From Gnetum montanum (lineage: Eukaryota; Streptophyta; Gnetopsida; Gnetales; Gnetaceae): a stretch of 64,000 nt of DNA. Position 1 is the stretch's first letter. Each line of letters begins with the position of its first letter. The stretch spans positions 260,219-324,218 of the forward strand of contig MNCI01002105.1 of NCBI GenBank assembly GCA_015680685.1, written 5' to 3'. Below, in pieces: positions 34,641 to 47,404 of the stretch. The translations under genes were made by a program, and so were the position numbers. The notes under the pieces were generated by a model. The model was not told the DNA's origin, did not search any database, and was given only the letters and a program-made list of their open reading frames with translations.

Positions 34641-34845
34641 TAGACTAATTGTGTTTGTCAAATTTTATCCTGGTGTTCAATTTTTTAGTCTTGAACACTA
34701 AAACTTTTTTGTAATGATTATATATATGTACACTTGGGCACTTAGCATTTATTTGTGTTTGTTTATATTTGTCATATGTTTGTCATTAGTTAGTGATTCC
34801 ATAACTTCCAAAATTTGTAAAGAACTCGAGGATGAGTTTTCATTC

Positions 34846-35055
34846 AGTCATGAGGGTATGATGAATCGTAAATTAGCTGCGTCGACTAGGCCCCATTGAC
34901 TAGGCCTCGTTGATGCATGATTTCATGCATTGACTTGGCCCCATTGACATAGTATCTATTTTTTCCTATCAAAATGTGCTCATCCACCAAATTTATGGAA
35001 TATCTTGTCATAGTTGTAGCAGAGCTCTTATAGTTTCTTCATCATTGTGCTTTGC
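34846..35055 (+). repeat. 3' PPT and partial 3' LTR of element E
   Basis: PPT AGTCATGAGGGTA at 34846-34858 abuts TGATGAATCG. U3 holds GTCGAC and GTTGAT-type palindromic words as in B. It can be followed to about 35055 (TTTCTTCATCATTGTGC), near the start of R, then breaks into the ORF3 of F. Confidence 0.7.
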
Positions 35056-36930
35056 AAAGCTCCTTCCACATTATGGTAGGAAATGATAAAAGACAAAGAA
35101 CCTACCAAACTTTAACAGGAGGAACAACCACAACCACCACACTTGTAGCATCAAAGATGATATCAGAAATGCTAGTAGCTGAAAAATGCTTCAAGAAATT
35201 TAGAGAAAATCATTTGCAACAACAACAAGCCTTTAAAGGTGGTGAAGAATCTTTAGTTTACAGATTAGTCATAAGTCATCAAAATGAGGTCGGAAGAATC
35301 ATTAACTGGTTGGATGTAAAAATGACTCTATTGTTCTCTTCATAGAGAAATGAGGCAGACATTCACTCTAATCCTAGTACTAGAAAATTCACTATGTCCA
35401 TACCAGGATAAGAATTTCCTGAAATTTCTAGAAATGTAGCAATCTTCTCTATGATATTAGAAGAAGGTGAGGGAGTGATGGTCCTAATTATGCCACACAA
35501 GGACTAAGAGACAATAGCAAAGATGGTGGTAGATCAAATTAAAGAAACTTTGAGTGCTCCTACAACATTTATCCCTGATGTTGCTACCATGGTAGATTTA
35601 TAAGCATCAGTAGGAGTAGGGAGAAAATGGATAAGTGTAGCTCAACATGAAGAAGTATTGGAGTGCCTAGTGGAAGTCATGCAACCAATTTCTAAAATAT
35701 TTGATCTCCTAATAGATATTTTAGTTAGCCACTCACAGTTTCTAAAGATAATGGGCAATCTAACAATCACAAATGGGAAACTCGAGGAGACCACCATTAG
35801 CAATCAATGATTGGCCATCAAGGTTACAAAATTCAAAGCATGCTTATCAGACCCTACCATCCTCAGGCTAAAGCTTATTAGAGATCAAGATTTCCAATAA
35901 CTTCAACACAAATCACAAGAGGTCTAGAATGCAAATGATATGGTAATATTTGATGCATCATTATTGAAGGTAATGATGAATTCCTTTAGCCATGACATTC
36001 ACCAAGTTCACAAGGAAAATTAAGTGCTAACCCAAGATAATCATTATCTATGAAATGCTAAATAACAAAAGGACCATATGGTTGAATACATCCACTAGCA
36101 GTAGGAACAACTTTCCAAATGAAAGCTTGACTTAAGAATATTGGCTATGGATAATAGTAATCTCTCGATGAAAAAAGGTTCATGCCCTTTGCTAAAAGAA
36201 AACAATTAAGGTCATTGCTTGAAAAAATGAGGTCCTAAAGTATAAAAACACTAAAAATCATTATAGGAACTATGTCAAGATGCTTAAAGAAATTAGCGAG
36301 AAAGAAATCAAGTTAGCAAAGGCAAAGGTGAATGAGGCCCTCCAACAACTCTAATAAAGAGGTGATGTATGACAACCCATCTTTGATGGCATCAACACAT
36401 ATAACTAAGTAGAACTCTACCTAAAAGTGTTGCAGATTGAAGAGATGACATAATACATGGAACACTACAACCTTCGATATGTAAACATGATAATGTTGAT
36501 AGTAAGAAGGCCCAAATCAGAATTAGAAAAGTAGGTAACTAGCTCTTACCTTCTCTATGTGGTAGAGTTCAAGCTCCACAACAATATCAAAGAAAAGTTA
36601 GAAATGGTTAACGTAGATCTTGAAGTTCTCAGAAGAAGATTCACTTAACAAAAATCAGTAGTTGAGAAATTGGCCAAAATAATAAGTTACTACAAAGAGT
36701 TTCTAAACCTTGTCTATATGTTTGACTTCAAATTTAACAATTTACAACCTAATTTATCAAGATGAAGAAGATGTTTTCCACACTACCTTACCCCATGGGA
36801 TATACTAGTACTAGTACATCTAGATGAAGTAACTTGGATCATTCATGATCCACAGTGTAAGGAAGAAAACATGAAGGCACTTCTAGATGCTTTCCAACTT
36901 TTGATAGTAGTAGCAAGGTAGCCTAGGATC
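35056..36930 (+). pseudogene. ORF3 C-terminal half of element F
   Basis: Homologous to the C-terminal half of ORF3 in B and E. It includes VAQHEEVLECLVEVMQPISK, IFDGINTYN...VELYLKVLQIEEMT and PWDILVLVHLDEVTWIIHD. The rest is Lys/Glu/Leu-rich and likely coiled coil. Many stops; the N-terminal domain is missing. Confidence 0.7.
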
Positions 36931-37221
36931 CAACATAGCAAGGACCTAGTGAAGAACCATCTATACTATAAGAGCCTTCACCTCCAAGCATGGTGTGAAG
37001 AATTCATCTCATCTTGATCAATCCAACATGCACCTATCATTTTTATCAAAGTGTCCAAATTCTTTGTACATTGCATCAATTTTATATCCATGTAAATTAT
37101 AAATCAAAATGACACCCAACAATTATTATGTATATTGAAGTTAGTTAGTTAGTTCCATACTTGCCCAAATTTTGTAACAAACTCAATCCCATTTTGTTCA
37201 CTCAAGGATGAGTTTTTGGTC

Positions 37222-38090
37222 AATCATGGGGGTATAATTAAGTATCAATAAGTTAGCTATGTTGATGCATGCTTGTCGACGTAGCCCTATCAATACATCC
37301 CAAGATGCATTGACACATGTGTGTCAATGATGACCCTTCCAAAGCATATATATATGTACATGCTAACCACATTTAAGACATCTTTGTTCATTCCATTAGC
37401 CAAACTCTTGCATTTTTCTTCTGTAGGACTTAGTGAAATTTCCCTTTGAGTACCTACAACATGGATTGAATTGATTATAAAAAATTTTATTCAAGTGTAA
37501 GATGTACCTAGATATAGTTACATGAATGAAAAAAAATTGAGATTTCTTCTTTCCATTATAGCACTTGGATTAGTTTAAGTTTCCTTTTAAGGAGTTTTCT
37601 TTACATGCAGTTTAGTTTCTTATACTTGGGTGTTAATATCTTACCTCATAGGTAACATGAGTATGACCACTTCAAGCATAATGTACTAATGATTGGTAAT
37701 ACTAGTAATAAATACTTGGTATGTCCAATAGTAAGCACTTGGTAATCCAATGGTTAGTGTATACATTCAAGATGTGCATGGAAAGTGGGAATGGATGCTC
37801 CGCATTTAAGATAGTTTAGATATTAATAAGTTAAAGTTTAATATTTAAACCACTTCCTTTCTTAGTACATTTTAAAATAATAAAATAATAAATATAGATA
37901 TCTTACACCTTGATCATACTTTGCCATATGAATGAAGTTAATACAAGTGATGATTGGGAAGATAATGACCAATAACCTTATGTTATTACTTACTAGACAT
38001 ACGCCACTTAGGTAGAAGGCATCCATGGAATTCCACCAGACCACATGTACATGCTTGTGATTCATATGGTTGGGTCTAGGCTATGCATCA
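37222..38090 (+). repeat. 3' PPT and 3' LTR of element F
   Basis: AATCATGGGGGTA at 37222-37234 abuts TAATTAAG. The 856-bp LTR contains GTCGAC in U3 and a TATATATATA stretch near 37345, and ends GCATCA at 38090. The next bases AAAAG would be the target duplication, but the 5' end is not in the window. Confidence 0.75.
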
Positions 38091-38485
38091 AAAGAATCTA
38101 ATTTGTAGAAGTGAGGAATCGAGGATTCGTGATTCTAAACTTGTTTTGGTACATGTGCCTCAAAAAAAAAGTCGGGACAAGTTCGTAGCTAGGAACATGA
38201 TAAAGAAAATTTAAATATATTACTTTTTTAAAAATTAAATTTCATATATCATAAAAAAATTGTAGAATATAGAACAAGTACAATGTAAATTCAAAATATT
38301 GTTAATGCTTGAAAATTGCACAGAAAATTGTAATGAAACATTAAGTATTGAATCTCGCATTTGTTATAAAATATTTTAATATTATCATATATATGTGTGT
38401 GAAAATGTATATCTATCTTTTTCCAAATCATGAAAGAGTTTCTTGCCAAAGCTTAGAACCCCTCACATTGTTCAAATTCTAATTT
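38091..38485. other. AT-rich stretch between F and the hAT pseudogene
   Basis: No gene recognised. It may be the 3' flank of the hAT element. I see no convincing terminal inverted repeat. Confidence 0.5.
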
Positions 38486-39135
38486 TTAGCTTATTTTCTC
38501 TTCTTGTTCTACTCTAAAGAGTAAATTTGTAAAACCTACTTCATTTTGTTCTATGTCATTAATATCATTTGTATGGTAATCATCTTCATCAAGGACTAAA
38601 TCATCAATATTAAGATTCATTACTCTAGGAACATTAACTAAGTCAATAGAATAACTTTCTCTATCATTAACTATTACAACATCATCATCTTCTAGATTAA
38701 CATCCCAATGAAGAGTAGGTGATTTTCTATATTTTATTTCCTTTCTTTCTTCTAATTTAATCATGCTATGAATAAATACCAAATTTTTAGCTCTTTTTGG
38801 ATGAAATAATGAAAGAATATGTTGATCAATTTCTTTCAACAACAGAAGAAGATGAAACCTACATAAATGATAAAAACAAGAATGAAATTTTGCATTATTA
38901 AAAGATTCATTTTATAAATCATTCAAAACTTCATCAATAAACAAACTCATTTGAAGCTTCAAACCTAATAGCATGCTAATCATGGTGTTTATAGAATGCA
39001 TAATGATATATAAACCATTACTATTTCAAGTTTTCAAACATCACATTGCATAAATCTATTAAGGAAATTAATGCGTATTTATATTTATTATATGTTTAAT
39101 GAAAAATTGATATTATTACCTCAAAAATGACCTTC

Positions 39136-39140
39136 ACTAC
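39136..39140. other. Target-site duplication of B (left)
   Basis: ACTAC here and at 51585-51589, directly outside the B LTRs. Confidence 0.9.
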
Positions 39141-40034
39141 TAATGAAGTGTTCAGTTGATACATCGACTGTGCTACATTAACGGAGCCTCGTTGATGTGG
39201 CCGCATTGATGTGACCCCGACGACGTATATGAGAATGCGTTAACATGACCCTGTTAATGCAAAGTATGTCTCTTGTTATAAATATGCATGCACCCATAGC
39301 ATTTACAACATCTTTTTGAGTAGTTGTAGCCAAACTCTTGCAGTTTGTTCACGTAAGAGTTACAATATTTTCCAAGTGCCTGTAGCAGGTGTGAGAAAGG
39401 TGTATAACTATTTATTCGAATGCTAATGTACCTAAGCCCATTGGCATGATCGGCAATAAAAACAAGCTTTTTGAGCATTCCTTGTAGCATTTGGATTTAA
39501 TCACTTAAGAATTTTAATAGTTTAATAGTTCAACACTTTAATAATTTTAGAAGATTTTATTGTTATCATTTTATAGTTATTGTCCTTTCATATTTTATGA
39601 GAACCATAGGCACGACCATCTCGAACATAAATCAAACACTTGCTAACCCAGTGGTGCTTAGCATCTAGTAACCCAGCAATGTTTAGGGTATGCTCAGGAT
39701 GTGCATGGAAGATGGGATCAATTGCTTATGCTAGGGAGGTTAAGCAATAGGATAGAAAAATTATAGATTACACAACTTTTCATTCCCTACAATTAAATAA
39801 TTAGACTTTAAAAGATAAAAAAAAAACCAATAAAAATCATTTGTATCAATCTCACTTAACCATCACTTTAGAACACCACAAGTGAGGTTGGGAAGACAAC
39901 AACTGTTCTAACTAGGTCTTTTTTGCTAGAGTTCGGTGTATGCAATTGCTTGCAATGTACAGAATTTGACCGAGTCGAGCGTGAACACCTGTCATTCATA
40001 TGGTTGGGCGCAGGGGTACCTAGTCTTATATGCA
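39141..40034 (+). repeat. 5' LTR of B
   Basis: Begins TAATGAAGTG (TGATGAAGTG in the 3' copy). GTYRAC-type palindromes precede TATAAATA at 39277-39284; AATAAAA near 39451. The last 10-15 bases after GGGGTACC no longer match the 3' LTR and no tRNA-Asp site follows, so this end is eroded and the boundary is approximate. Confidence 0.85.
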
Positions 40035-40162
40035 CTATCTAGTCTTAGCAAGATCCTCATTCACTTTGTTGGAACAAATCCAGGATAGTAAAATCTACGC
40101 ACACTAGGTGGTTTAAGTAAAAGAATAAGGCACACCTGTTGAGTTGTTATCTAACATCAAAA

Positions 40163-42970
40163 ATGTATTCTTCAAATAGGCGAGATAGATCCAACCCACT
40201 AGTGCCACAGGAGTGTCAGGTGGTATACACACATCCAGATGAGTATATCCCTAACTTCACCTTTATCCTACATTACGATGAGCACCTGCGATAGCGAGAC
40301 ATGGAGGGTAACATCATAGTACCTCCTGATTGATCAATTCCTAGAATGCTATCTCAAAGTCTTACCAGACTAGGCATTCAGGACTGCGGTGTAGAATACA
40401 TAATGGAGAATCATGACTATCGAGATTATCATCCAATTGAGGCACAACGTGTGCGGGACCGGCAACAACTGGAATCCCATGCAAACGTAAAGGGAAAATA
40501 GTTTAGTAACCCTTTGTTCTTACAGGACTTGCATGATGATGAGAAACCTATTTTTCATGATTCCCATTATGCCAAACCTCTTCTGATGCATCAGATCATC
40601 CAATCCATTATCCAAAGTAAACAATCAAGCAATAGGGAGCACTAGGATGATGAAGGATCATGCAAGAAAGATCGTGGCAAGGGGAAAGATAGACATGAAG
40701 ATCGGGGTTGTCATCATAGTAGAGAAGGAGATTGACACCTGGGTGGTGGCAGTTCTCCTCCCTGTTCTCCATCTTCTCATTCCACCTTGTCTTCACCAAG
40801 TTCTGACTCTAATCACAACAGTAGTAGGAAGGATCAAGGTGATGGTGGTCAAAAAGATTGATGGGATCGCAAGGACCGACAGGAATGATGTCAAGAAAAA
40901 TGTGACCAATCATGCGAGTCTCACTATTAAGCATGGAGAGGCAACCAAAATCATCATAGACATCATGGCCAACTACAAGACTATGACTTGGATGAACCAC
41001 TGCTGGCTACTCGAAGCATGCTTAACATAGCTAAGGTGATTCAAATACCTAGTAGGCACTTGAAAGATAGTTGGATCAAGTGCCTTAACATGAAAAATAT
41101 TCCCAAATTCAACAGGGGATACAATTGTGATCCATAGACTCACTTGCAAGCATTACATGATGCTTGTACCCTGCAGAACATAAACAATGATTGGCAAAAA
41201 CTCAAGCTATTCCCTCGAACACTCATCAAGGAAGCAGAAAGCTGCTACTAGTCTTTGGAGCTAGAAGCAATCAAGAGATGGAGTACAATGCTAGAAATTT
41301 TCAATGATAAGTATCAAACCTATTCCAGAGTGGCTAACCTGAGATGACAGATCCAAGGGTGGAAACAAGGTAGTCATGTACCCTTGGATGCAGCCATGGG
41401 TAGATATACCACATTGTTACACCGATGCCCTGGTCATGGCTACTCTCAATGGGAACAACTCCACCATATCATAGATGAGCTTTTCTTTGAAACACGAAAG
41501 ACCTTGGGAATTTATGCTCAGGGAAGGCTATATGAATTGAAAGCCCATCAATTGCAACATCTCATTGAGCAGGTGGCCAAAGAGGAAGGGGAATTAAGGA
41601 AAAAAGAGAGTGCAAAAGAATATAATTGAGACCCTTCCATCCGAAGGAAGGAAGTCCAATTTTGTGAAGAGGAGGAAGAATCACCACTAGATGTAGTGGT
41701 GAACTGAAAAACCTTGCCCATACAAAAATTTGGCTTTGAAATTTTGACCAAGATTGACAAGATGTGAGACTCTTTGGATGAAAGGTTCCAAAGCATCCTA
41801 AAAATTGTGGAGGAATCCAAAGAGCAAAGTAATGAGTGAGATCAGCAAAGGAGAAGAGAAGCTGAATGTGCCTACCATAAAGGTAAGGGCAAAGTTGCTA
41901 CAATAGAATAGGTTGTAGACTCTAACACAGAGGAGGATGATGGATGTGACATATGCCAGTATGAAAATCCTAATGGGTGTTACCCAGTGGTGTCACATCT
42001 ATAAGAGTCTAGGGTATATGCAATGAATCCTTGTTTGGAAAAAAGGCGAACACCCCAAAGATTGCCTTATCCATAAGGAAATCCTAGGAAGTTCCACCAG
42101 CCACAAGGATATTATCCAAGTAGAGCACCACCACAACCCTATGAGTATTATCAGTAATGGAAACATCCAAAATCATGGGGGATGCCACCTCCAAGGCAGC
42201 AGTACCCTTACCAATAGTCAAATCCTTATGAGTGCTATGTTCAGCAACTTGTCTCCCCACAAGACACTTTTAGTCACGCAACATTTCAAACTCATTACCA
42301 CCCCTGGGAATACTTTCAAACATAGTCTCCATCACCCCGAGGGGATAACCCACATCTATACTATCCTCTTTCACCTTCTCTTTCCATCCCTAATCATCAA
42401 CCCCCCACTCAGCTATCTTCTGCTCCACCTATGCAAGGAGAGATACCACCATAGCCATAACAATGTAATGCCACAAGGGTTGTTAACTTACAACTAACAT
42501 CTTAGCCGAGTGGACCAGAATAAAAACCATTTAAATGCCTTTTCTTCCAGTCCAATATCCCTAACATACCCTCACATTCACCTATGGCCAGTACCTTTGA
42601 ACCTCCAATTGCCTCCACTATTCAACCCTTTGAGCAATCTTCAAGCCAAACACCCTTCACGGTAAAAACCACCATGCTCACACATGCTATGATGAATTGG
42701 ATAAAGGTAGGTCATCTCGCTCGAAAATTGACTGATCCAGGAAGTCCCCTCATATACCTTCAAGTGGTAGGAAATGAGCCATGCAAAGCTCTTGTAGATT
42801 CAAGGTTAGCTATCAATTTGATTTCACACGATATCTGCAAGACTTGGAACCTACCCTCGATGAAGAAAAGCAACATTCGGCTTGAGTTGGCAGACCAATC
42901 CATAACTATACCCTTGGGATTGGTAGAAGATATTGTGACCATTTTTTTATGGGTGGTCCTATCTTGCTAA
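40163..42970 (+). pseudogene. gag-protease polyprotein of B
   Basis: One frame, interrupted by stops that are mostly TAG or TGA, runs from ATG 40163 to 42970. It starts with MYSSNRRD and the shared motif VVYTHPDEYIPNFTFILH. The gag core lies at about 41090-41630 (WQKLKLFPRTLIKEAESCY, QIQGWKQGSHVPLDAAMGRY). The knuckle CDICQYENPNGC (41947-41982) has His changed to Asn. After a Pro-rich tail comes protease with SPLIYLQVVGNEPCKALVDS, where DSG reads DSR. A one-base gain in a T-run near 42945 shifts the last part, which continues with FPIIMGRAWLSMVDT to about 43160. Confidence 0.88.
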
Positions 42971-43160
42971 CTTCCTCATCATCTGGGTTGAAAATTGTAA
43001 GGGGAATTTTCCAATCATAATGGGGAGAGCCTGGCTTAGCATGGTGGACACATCATTGGGACTTTGAGATCTTTCCTTTGAAATTTTAAAAGAAAATCCT
43101 TTTGGAAAGATCAAGAAGAAGCATGTTCCATGCATCGCATACAGTGACTCAGGGTGCAAC

Positions 43161-43715
43161 TATGTGCCGAAACTTTGGTCCGCTAAGCAGACATCTATTC
43201 AAGCATGCAATTAGTATGGTGAAGAATCACAAGTTTAATGATTCTATACGTAGTAGCCACAAATCAAGAAGGCACCCAGTGATTGATCGCTGATTCTAAT
43301 AGCAGCACTTTCTACATGGAACCATATGAGGGCCTTGTATGTGCCTATATGAAAAGCATGGATGAATTGGAAAAGGTTCATCAACAAGTCCCCACTATTG
43401 ATGACAGTGATGATTGGGGAAAGCTACATATCCCTAAGAGCTTTAGATAGGAGCCCTTGGAACTGAAGACCTTACTGACCAATTTGGAATATGCATTCTT
43501 GCAAAATGGCAACCTAGTAATCATCAATGCCACTCTTGCTCCTGAGAAAAAAAAAGAAATTTTTGAAAATGATGAATAAATGGATGGCTACTTTTGCATG
43601 ATCATATCATGAATTGACGGGAGTTGACCCTAGGTTATTCCATCATCAGATCTATATCAACTCCTCCATAAAGCCACGATGACAACCAGAAAGATAGTTG
43701 AACCCTAAACTAAAG
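43161..43715 (+). other. PR-RT linker of element B
   Basis: Poorly conserved spacer coding for FYMEPYEGLVCAYMKSMDEL and then PLELKTLLTNLEYAFLQNG, leading into RT. The A-family deletion begins at the equivalent of about 43449. Confidence 0.65.
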
Positions 43716-44940
43716 CAAGTTGTCAAGGGTGAAATTGAAAAATTTTTGAAGGTGAGATTCATCTATTCTATTGTAGATAGTGAATGGGTCAGCCCACTCA
43801 TTATTATGCCAAAGAAGGATGGCAAATGGAGGGTATGTATAGATTTTTGACTACTAAACATGGTGACCTTCAAGGATCACTTCCCACTTCCATTTGTGAA
43901 TCAAGTGTTGGATATCATTGTAAGGCATTCTTACTATAGCTTTTTGGATGGTTATAGTGGCTATAACCAAATCTAAATTGCACCTGAAGACTAGGCCAAA
44001 AGAACATTTACAAGTCCCTGGGGGACGTTTGCATATAAGAAGATGCCCTTTGGCCTGTGCAATGCACCTGCAACCTTCTAACACCTTGTCCTCAGCATCT
44101 TTCTTTAACAAATTGACAATGGAGTAGAAGTCTTCATGGATGACTTCTCTACCTATGGAGAAACATTTGAACAAGCCTTGGACTACCTTGAGAAAGTTTT
44201 AAAAATATGTGTGAAAATAAATTTATGGCTGAACTGGAAAAAGAGCCACTTGATGGTCCAAGAGGACATTATTCTGGGGCACCGCATTTCACAAGTAGGG
44301 ATTAGTGTAGATCTTGAAAAAATCAAGGTCATATAAGGAATCACCAATCAATTGATTATTGTAAAAGATGTCAGTCATTCCTTGGCCACACTGGTTATTA
44401 CCGATGCTTCATTGAGAATTTCTCAAATATTTCCAAGTCGTTGGTGGAACTCACAAAGAAAGATGCCCCGTTTGTCTGGACCAAGGAATGCGAATCCACA
44501 TTCCAAACACTCAAATAGAAGCTTGTAGAAACTCCAATTCTATAGGCACCAGACTAGTCCAGACCTTTTCATATCATGATGGATGCATCTAATTGGAAGT
44601 CATGCTTACATAGTTGGTTGACCAAAGACGCCCATATTATATCCACTGTGCAAGCCAAAGCATTGTGAGCACTCAGCTCAACTACACCACCACCAAAAAA
44701 GAATTAATGGTGGTGGTGTTCACCTTGGAAAAATTCTGACACTATGTGCTCAGGTACAAGGTGTATGTACATACTGACAATAATGTCATCCCATTCCTAA
44801 TGAACAAACCAATGGTGAGTCCTTGTATCATACGGTGGCTCTTGATCCTTCAAGAATTTGACCTTACTATGGTAGATAGGAAGGGAAGTAAGAATTTGAT
44901 TGCTAATCACTTATCTCAGTTATGATGGGACAATGCAAAG
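43716..44940 (+). pseudogene. Reverse transcriptase and RNase H of element B
   Basis: Copies element RNA into DNA and degrades the template. Motifs in order: VSPLIIMPKKDGKWRVCIDF, PLPFVNQVLDII, FLDGYSGYNQI, KMPFGLCNAPATF, VEVFMDDFSTYGETFEQ (catalytic Asp pair intact, 44139-44144), LNWKKSHLMVQED, LGHRISQVGI and FLGHTGYYRCFIENFS. RNase H begins with IMMDASN near 44574, after which a frameshift disrupts the frame to about 44940. The FMDDFS(T/V)YG form places it with Athila/Tat. Several TAG stops. Confidence 0.9.
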
Positions 44941-45039
44941 GAGGAGCCACTCTCTAATAAATTTCCAAATGAACTCCTCTTCGCTAGAGCAATTGATAAG
45001 GAGATGCCCATATGATCAACATGGTTCAACAACATCCTC

Positions 45040-46310
45040 ACCTATCTCTCAACACAAGAATTACCAAGAGTAGGATCATCGAAAGAAGCAACAATTTCTT
45101 CACAAGGCCAAGCACTTCATGGAAATCAAAAAACACCTTTACAAGGTGTGTGTGGATGGCTTGGTTTGATGGTGCATCCCTGATGTAGATACATTACCCA
45201 TCCTTTAGGATGCTCACAAGGGCCCTTGTGGGGGCCTCTATCCTGGATGACGCATGACCATTAAGATCCTACTTGCAAGATATTACTAGTCCACACTCCT
45301 CAAAGATGTGTAATGGTTTGCTCACTCTTGTGAACAATGTCAAAGAGATGGTGGGATGACCACATGAATGGAGGAACCCCAATAGTGGATCCAGCCACTA
45401 AAACTGTTCAATATTTGGGGCATCAACTTCATGGGTCTCATCACACCCATGTCCAATGGGAAGGCATACATCATCTTCACTGTAGACTACTATACTAAGT
45501 GGGCAGAGGCAGTAGCTATCACCAACTATTCCTCAGACATAGTTGCAAGGTTTGTCCAACAAAAAATTATGAATAGGTTTCGAGTGCCACATGCACTCAT
45601 TTCAGAAAATAGAACTTATTTCACAGGTACTACTTTTCATAAAATTATGCAACACTTGGGGTTCAAACATAAATTTACAACACCTTATCACCCCCAAGCC
45701 AACGGGCAAGTCGAAGTCACAAATAGGGAGATTACAAGGATCCTAACTAGGACCATCAACAAATATAGGAGGGATTGGAGAAAAAAACTTAATGATGCCC
45801 TCTGGGCCTATCGCTCCACATGGAAACTTCCTATAGGGTACTCTCCTTATGAGTTAATGTACGGGAAACTACGGAAACTTCCAGTTTAGGCAAAACTCTG
45901 AACACTATCTACTGCCAGTGACTTGGGTCTTGACTTATCACTAGCACAATGAGAACGACTCATCAACTTGAATGTGCTAGATGAGAATTGATTAGTAGCC
46001 CTATCATCAAATGAAATCCAAAAGGCCTATAATAAAAAATGTCATGATTTTAGGATTCGAAAGGTAACGTTTTAACATGGAGATAAGGTACTCTACTGGA
46101 ACCCCACACATGTACTACAACGTACTAAGTTTTAAACACTATGGGAGGGACTTTATATTGTTTCTAAAAAATTTTCATCTAGGGCCTTATACACAAACCT
46201 AAGGAGCCCAAAAAACATAGTTAGTTAATACACAACAATTAAAACCCTTCCACGAACTCCAACGAACTAGTGCCACTACCCTCTCATTACACAGCCAACC
46301 TTGTTCCATT
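45040..46310 (+). pseudogene. Integrase of element B
   Basis: Zinc finger with CEQCQRDGGM near 45330-45360. The core from 45416 has WGINFMGLI (first catalytic Asp replaced by Asn, codon 45425-45427), HALISENRTYFTG (second Asp reads Glu) and NGQVEVTNREI (Glu kept). From 45431 to 45889 a single 152-codon open frame covers most of the core and the KLPIGYSPYELMYGK motif. A C-terminal region equivalent to DFRIRKVTF...GDKVLYWNP follows. Changed catalytic residues imply loss of activity. Confidence 0.9.
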
Positions 46311-46334
46311 TTTTGGATCTCCTCCTCTCAACTT

Positions 46335-46346
46335 AGTCATGGGGGA
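46335..46346 (+). promoter_or_regulatory. Internal PPT-like motif of B
   Basis: AGTCATGGGGGA just after the integrase remnant. Same word as the 3' PPT at 50697-50709 except for the last bases. Confidence 0.5.
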
Positions 46347-47400
46347 TATCACCTTCCATGCTAACCAATTCTCCTTGTCCCTCAGTTGTTTTTGCAATTT
46401 TTTTTACACATTTTTATTTTTTCTTTCTTTCTTTATTTACTTATCTATTTATCTGTTTTTATATATATATATATTTGTTTGTTTTACACTTTTCATTAAT
46501 AAGCCATCTTATTGTCATAGGATGTACCAATGTGGTCGTTTCTCTTTGTGATGTGTTGCATGATATGGTCCACCTAATATATCTAGATCCTGCCTTCACA
46601 TTTTTGTTCTAGGCAGTCACATTAAACTCTCATTTCATGTAACAGGTAGTGACTCCATGTCATCTGCCCATCCACCCACTCCATGATTTTCCTTCTTTTG
46701 GAAACATGCAATCCCTTTCAATTAAATACAACTTTAATTAATTAATGACTTGCATAGTTTCTAGACTTCAGAAGGACCCAACAATTTCAACAGGGTGTGA
46801 CTTCAAGGGGGAATGCAACATTCTTCGTACTTTTCTATTCCCTTGTATGCGAGCATGTGTCCTCATGGACTTCTTGCCACTCTATATCCTCTCCTAATCG
46901 AAAGTCACTTGGAAATTTGGCCTTGCATGGTGTGGTCCTTATCACTAAAAAGAATAAAAAAGAGGATTCAAAGCACTCCCCTTGGCCAAATACATGCAAA
47001 AATGCGTGGGTCTTTGCATGGTGTGGTTCCCAGAAAAAAAGACAATAAATAGATGAAAATTCAAAGCACACCCCTTAGACAGCCTCTAACGGGCTATAAT
47101 TACTTGTTATGGGACTTGCTTTGTCCCCTCTAAGTCAACCCTTTTTCACTTCCTCTTGCTCACTCATGTTGGAGTGGTGGTTGTTTATGGGAGCATTCTT
47201 GTGCTCCAAGGGGATGGACTAGTCTTTGAATGTTGCTGCGATGTCATTACATGTGGTTGGTTTTGGGTTTGGACCAACGATGGTTTTGGTTTTTCCATTT
47301 CTCTATGCCAACACTTCTTTCCAAGAACAAAACATTTCCACTACGTGTCCCAATCCAACCATTCTTTCTACCCTTTCTCAACCGGAGGTATGCTCTTCAA
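46347..47400 (+). other. Post-pol non-coding region of B
   Basis: A T-rich stretch (46390-46500) is followed by the conserved words GGGTGTGACTTCAAGGG (46793-46809), TTGCATGGTGTGGT (46923-46936, repeated at 47014-47027) and AAAGCACACCCCTTAGACA (47063-47081). Short frames through it are not shared with other copies. Confidence 0.6.
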
Positions 47401-47404
47401 CATT

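Larger units (their letters stand above)
26190..35055 (+). mobile_element. Element E: Athila/Tat-type Ty3/gypsy retrotransposon, truncated at both ends
   Basis: Plus-strand order is gag (C-terminal part only), protease, RT, RNase H, integrase, post-pol spacer, ORF3, PPT and the first part of a 3' LTR. The 5' LTR and most of gag are missing, and the 3' LTR breaks off after about 190 bases into the ORF3 of another element (F). It resembles B throughout, but with more stops. Confidence 0.85.
35056..38090 (+). mobile_element. Element F: 3' end of a related Ty3/gypsy element
   Basis: Only the second half of ORF3, the PPT and a full-length 3' LTR remain. Its 5' boundary is a join with the E LTR at about 35050-35085. 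Its LTR starts TAATTAAG, not TGATGAA, and differs from those of B and E, so it is a separate copy. Confidence 0.75.
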
